Assembly (NCBI GenBank): GCA_023436385.1
Contig: JAEZJH010000362.1
Location: forward strand, 1-11,989
Reading direction: 5' to 3'
Length of the DNA: 11,989 bases
DNA from: Pseudomonadota bacterium
GTDB taxonomy: Bacteria; Myxococcota; Myxococcia; Myxococcales; Vulgatibacteraceae
The notes under the pieces were generated by a model, which searched no databases, was not told the origin of the DNA, and saw nothing but the letters and a program-made list of their open reading frames with translations. Made by a program: the position numbers and the translations under genes. This document shows, in pieces, positions 9,771-11,989 of the stretch (the stretch's first letter is position 1; every line of letters begins with the position of its first letter).

Positions 9771-10171
9771 GACGCCCTCCGCTTCGGCAGGGTCACTTGC
9801 AGGAAGCCGCCCTCGTAGTGGGCGGCGATCCGGTCGGCCTCCACCGCGGCCGGCACCGGCACCTCGAGGCGGAAGGGGCCGTAGGGGATTTCCATGGTGT
9901 GGAAGACCACCTCGCCCGGCGGCATCCGGCAGGGTCGATCGCCGGAGATCACCAGCACGTCGTCGTAGAGGGTGACGTCGAGGCCGTCCTCCGGGACGCC
10001 GGGGAGGTCGACCCGGATCTCCAGGCTCCCGTTGCTCTCGTAGAGATCGGCGGCGGGGCGCCACTCCGGCGCCGCCAGCGGCAGCTGCCGGACGGCCGCG
10101 GCGCCGAGCGCCTCGAGGCGGCGATGGCCGGCGAGCTCCGTGTAGCGCAGGGCGAGGCGGCGGTAGTGCAC
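9767..10171 (-). CDS. Small heat-shock protein of the Hsp20/alpha-crystallin family
   Basis: 134 residues. An N-terminal arm (1-35, Arg/Ala/Leu-rich) is followed by the alpha-crystallin domain from W37: WRPAADLYES, LEIRVDLPGVPEDGLDVTLY, DDVLVISGDR, a loop PCRMPPGEVVFHTMEIPYG, FRLEVPVPAAVEADRI and the family hallmark GGFLQVTLPK. Such proteins are ATP-independent holdases that keep unfolding proteins soluble. The chain stops 4 residues after LPK, so the C-terminal I-x-I/V tail that usually helps oligomers assemble is missing, and it may form smaller oligomers. The start is GTG 10171 with AAGGTG at 10182-10177, 5 bases away. Its TGA overlaps the lon GTG, making a two-gene proteostasis operon. 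No CIRCE element or clear sigma-32 promoter was found upstream. Confidence 0.92.
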
Positions 10172-10489
10172 GGGAACACCTTGGGTCGGAGCCGGTGCGG
10201 GCGCATCCCCGGGGAATCACGGCAGCGAGGCCCGGGGTCGTCCGCCGCCTTCGCCGGTCCCCGGCGCCGGCGATCGGCCCAAGGGCTGGCGGCGATCGGA
10301 GGGCCGCGGGGCGTACGTCCGCCCGGCCCCGGGGCGAAGGCGCGGGGGCTACCGGCCGATCCGCCGTCGCTGGTTTAATGCGATATCTCTGCAATCGACA
10401 GGGAGACGCCCGGCGATTTGTCTCCAACTCGCTTGGACGGCCTCCCGCCTTCGAAGTAGGTTCGGCTTCCAGCTTGCTCGGGAGGTCCC
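10172..10489. other. Divergent intergenic region between hsp20-lon and fprA
   Basis: No gene is seen. The region must hold promoters for both operons. A locally A/T-richer patch at 10371-10395 includes TTTAAT (10374-10379, plus), a good -10 match but without a recognisable -35 at 16-18 bases. An inverted repeat GGAGAC/GTCTCC (10402-10407 and 10420-10425, 12-base spacer) lies beside it and could be an operator. GGGAGGT at 10480-10486 is the fprA Shine-Dalgarno. No CIRCE repeat is present. Confidence 0.55.
10402..10425. repeat. Short inverted repeat in the hsp20/fprA divergent region
   Basis: GGAGAC at 10402-10407 and GTCTCC at 10420-10425 are exact complements separated by 12 bases, next to the only A/T-richer patch of the region. 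This is the size of a dimeric repressor site. A 6-bp repeat can also arise by chance, so the call is weak. Confidence 0.25.
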
Positions 10490-11911
10490 ATGTCCGCGCT
10501 TCGCATTGCCGTCGTCGGCGCCGGCCCCGCCGGCTTCTTCGCCACCGCCGAACTCCTCGCCCGTCCCGACGTGGAACGGGTCGACATGTTCGACCGGCTC
10601 CCCACCCCCTACGGCCTGGTGCGAAACGGCGTCGCCCCCGATCACCAGGGGATCAAGGCGATCGCCCGGAAGTACGACGGCAGCGCCACCGGCGCGGGAG
10701 GCCGGTTCCGGCTCTTCGGCCACGTGGAGATCGGCAAGGACCTGGCCCTCGAGGAGCTCCGGACCCGCTACCACGCGGTGGTCCTCGCCTTCGGCGCCCA
10801 GTCCAACCGCCGCCTCGGCATCCCGGGCGAGGAGCTGCCGGGGGTCCACCCGGCCTCGGTCTTCGTCGGCTGGTACAACGGCCACCCCGACTGCGTGGGG
10901 AACCGCTACGACCTCTCCGGCGAACGGGCGATCGTCATCGGCGTCGGCAACGTCGGCCTCGACGTGGCCCGGGTGCTGGTGAAGACGCCGGAGCAGCTCC
11001 GGGTCACCGACATCAGCGACGTGGCCCTCGAGGCCCTGGTCGAGAACCGCATCCGCGAGGTGGTGCTGGTGGGCCGGGGCAGCCTGGCTCAGGCCACCTT
11101 CACGCCCAAGGAGCTGGGGGAGCTGGCGGAGATCGAGGGCCTGGAGCTGGTGGCGGCGCCGGCCGACCGCGCCCTCGATCCGGTCTCCGCCCGGGACCCG
11201 GCGGCCCTCGACCCGCGGGTGCGGAAGAACGTGGAGATCGTCGAGAGCCACGCGAAGCCGGAGGCCGGCGCGGGAACGCGCTCGGTGCAGCTCCGCTTCT
11301 ACCTCTCGCCGAAAGAGATCGTCGGCGAGGAGCGGGTCCGGGCGGTGCGCTTCGACGTCAACCGGGCGGTGGAGCAGCCCGACGGCACGGTCACCTTCGA
11401 GCCCACCGGCCGCGTCGAGGAGATCCCCTGCGGGATCGTGCTCCGCGCCATCGGCTACAAGGTGATCCCCCTCCCCGGCGTGCCCTACGACGAGGCGACC
11501 GCCTCGATTCCCCACGAGCTGGGGCAGGTGCTGCAGGCGCCGGGCGGCCACGCCGCTCCCGGCCTGTTCGTCACCGGCTGGGCGAAGCGCGGGCCCTCCG
11601 GCGTGATCGGCACCAACAAGCCCGACGCCGCGGAGACGGTGGCCTCGCTCCTCGCCGTCGCCAACCGCGGCGGGCTCCCGACGCCGCGCGGAGGCGAAGA
11701 CATCGAGGCGATCCTCGCCGCCCGCGGCGTCCCCTTCGTCACCTTCTCCGACTGGAAGCTCCTCGACAGCCTCGAGGTGGAGAGCGGCAAGGAGGAGGGC
11801 CGGCCGCGCCGGAAGTTCACCGACGTGCCGTCGATGCTGGCGGCCCTCGGCCGGGCGAAGATGCCGTCGATCGTGCCCGATCGGCTGTTCGGCGTGGGCG
11901 CGAAGGACTGA
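10490..11911 (+). CDS. fprA: Ferredoxin-NADP+ reductase, FprA/adrenodoxin reductase family
   Basis: 473 residues. It has the N-terminal FAD dinucleotide fold VVGAGPAGF (G10-x-G12-x-x-G15), DRLPTPYGLVRNGVAPDH as in adrenodoxin reductases, and GAQSNRRLGIPGEELPGV. The NADP(H) site is VIGVGNVGLDVAR (G151-x-G153-x-x-G156) followed by the LVGRGSLAQATFTPKEL region. The family signature GWAKRGPSGVIGTNKPDA, starting at G363, closes over FAD and NADP. The enzyme passes electrons between NADPH and a ferredoxin, for example to supply cytochromes P450 or iron-sulfur assembly. It is a soluble cytosolic flavoprotein. The length is normal for the family (about 450-475). The ATG at 10490 follows GGGAGGT closely. 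It appears to be a single-gene transcript ending at the hairpin 11954-11989. No ferredoxin or P450 gene is visible in this window. Confidence 0.94.
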   Translation: MSALRIAVVGAGPAGFFATAELLARPDVERVDMFDRLPTPYGLVRNGVAPDHQGIKAIARKYDGSATGAGGRFRLFGHVEIGKDLALEELRTRYHAVVLAFGAQSNRRLGIPGEELPGVHPASVFVGWYNGHPDCVGNRYDLSGERAIVIGVGNVGLDVARVLVKTPEQLRVTDISDVALEALVENRIREVVLVGRGSLAQATFTPKELGELAEIEGLELVAAPADRALDPVSARDPAALDPRVRKNVEIVESHAKPEAGAGTRSVQLRFYLSPKEIVGEERVRAVRFDVNRAVEQPDGTVTFEPTGRVEEIPCGIVLRAIGYKVIPLPGVPYDEATASIPHELGQVLQAPGGHAAPGLFVTGWAKRGPSGVIGTNKPDAAETVASLLAVANRGGLPTPRGGEDIEAILAARGVPFVTFSDWKLLDSLEVESGKEEGRPRRKFTDVPSMLAALGRAKMPSIVPDRLFGVGAKD

Positions 11912-11953
11912 TCGCCGGCTCGTCCGGACGGTTGGGCGTCGCCGCCGGCGGTG

Positions 11954-11989
11954 GCCATCTTCCCGCGGAGCCTTCGCGTGGAGGATGGC
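11954..11989 (+). terminator. Terminator-like hairpin downstream of fprA, at window edge
   Basis: Positions 11954-11967 pair fully with 11975-11989, allowing one bulged T (11979) and one G-U (11960/11983), around a 7-base loop: a 14-bp stem. It begins 42 bases after the fprA stop. Whether a T-run follows cannot be seen because the window ends at the base of the stem. Confidence 0.5.

Noticed and set aside
9771..10427. Extension of the lon frame upstream of 9770
   Set aside because: It overlaps hsp20 and the non-coding divergent region. The LON domain begins about 12 residues after the GTG at 9770.
10172..10489. CIRCE or sigma-32 promoter for hsp20-lon
   Set aside because: No TTAGCACTC inverted repeat and no convincing CTTGAA/CCCCAT pair could be found.
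10349..11551. 400-codon minus-strand frame opposite fprA
   Set aside because: Antisense text without motifs. fprA motifs are complete on the plus strand.

Overview
The window is high-GC DNA with bacterial gene structure: Shine-Dalgarno sequences, GTG starts, 4-base GTGA gene overlaps and divergent or convergent pairs. The gene content (EttA, an EEP-family hydrolase, a small heat-shock protein with Lon, an FprA-type ferredoxin reductase) and base composition fit a high-GC proteobacterium-like lineage such as the Myxococcota. That placement is inference, because there is no rRNA or other taxonomic marker here.

Layout. Positions 1-1635 (minus) hold ettA, a ribosome-associated ABC-F ATPase whose last residues run off the window. 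A divergent intergenic region leads to an EEP-fold metal-dependent phosphoesterase (1927-2751, plus). Converging on it is a broken TPR-like gene (2781-3176, minus). Upstream of that, behind a strong hairpin, is a two-gene minus-strand operon: an 82-residue helical protein (3924-4172) overlapping by 4 bases a MNT/AbiEii-like nucleotidyltransferase (3343-3927). It resembles a toxin-antitoxin pair.

Positions 4173-4644 are a non-coding junction with a probable IS630-type transposase relic and an A6G8 run. They lead into a plus-strand block of visibly lower GC (about 4560-7150) with three exported proteins: a caspase-fold (DUF6345-like) predicted cysteine peptidase whose frame is broken near 4925, an unrecognised 304-residue secreted protein, and a 213-residue predicted lipoprotein. 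Close spacing and overlap suggest one transcript. Composition, the adjacent transposon relic and the cell-envelope targeting suggest an acquired accessory module. This is the most novel part of the window.

A hairpin at 7215-7246 separates the module from a minus-strand proteostasis operon, hsp20-lon (10171 down to 7281), in which the heat-shock gene stop overlaps the lon GTG start. A 318-base divergent region then precedes fprA (10490-11911, plus), a flavoprotein that moves electrons between NADPH and ferredoxin. The window ends on a terminator-like hairpin.

Three coding remnants between 2781 and 5597 are frame-disrupted. This part is either decaying or carries indel errors in the assembly; the sequence alone cannot tell which.
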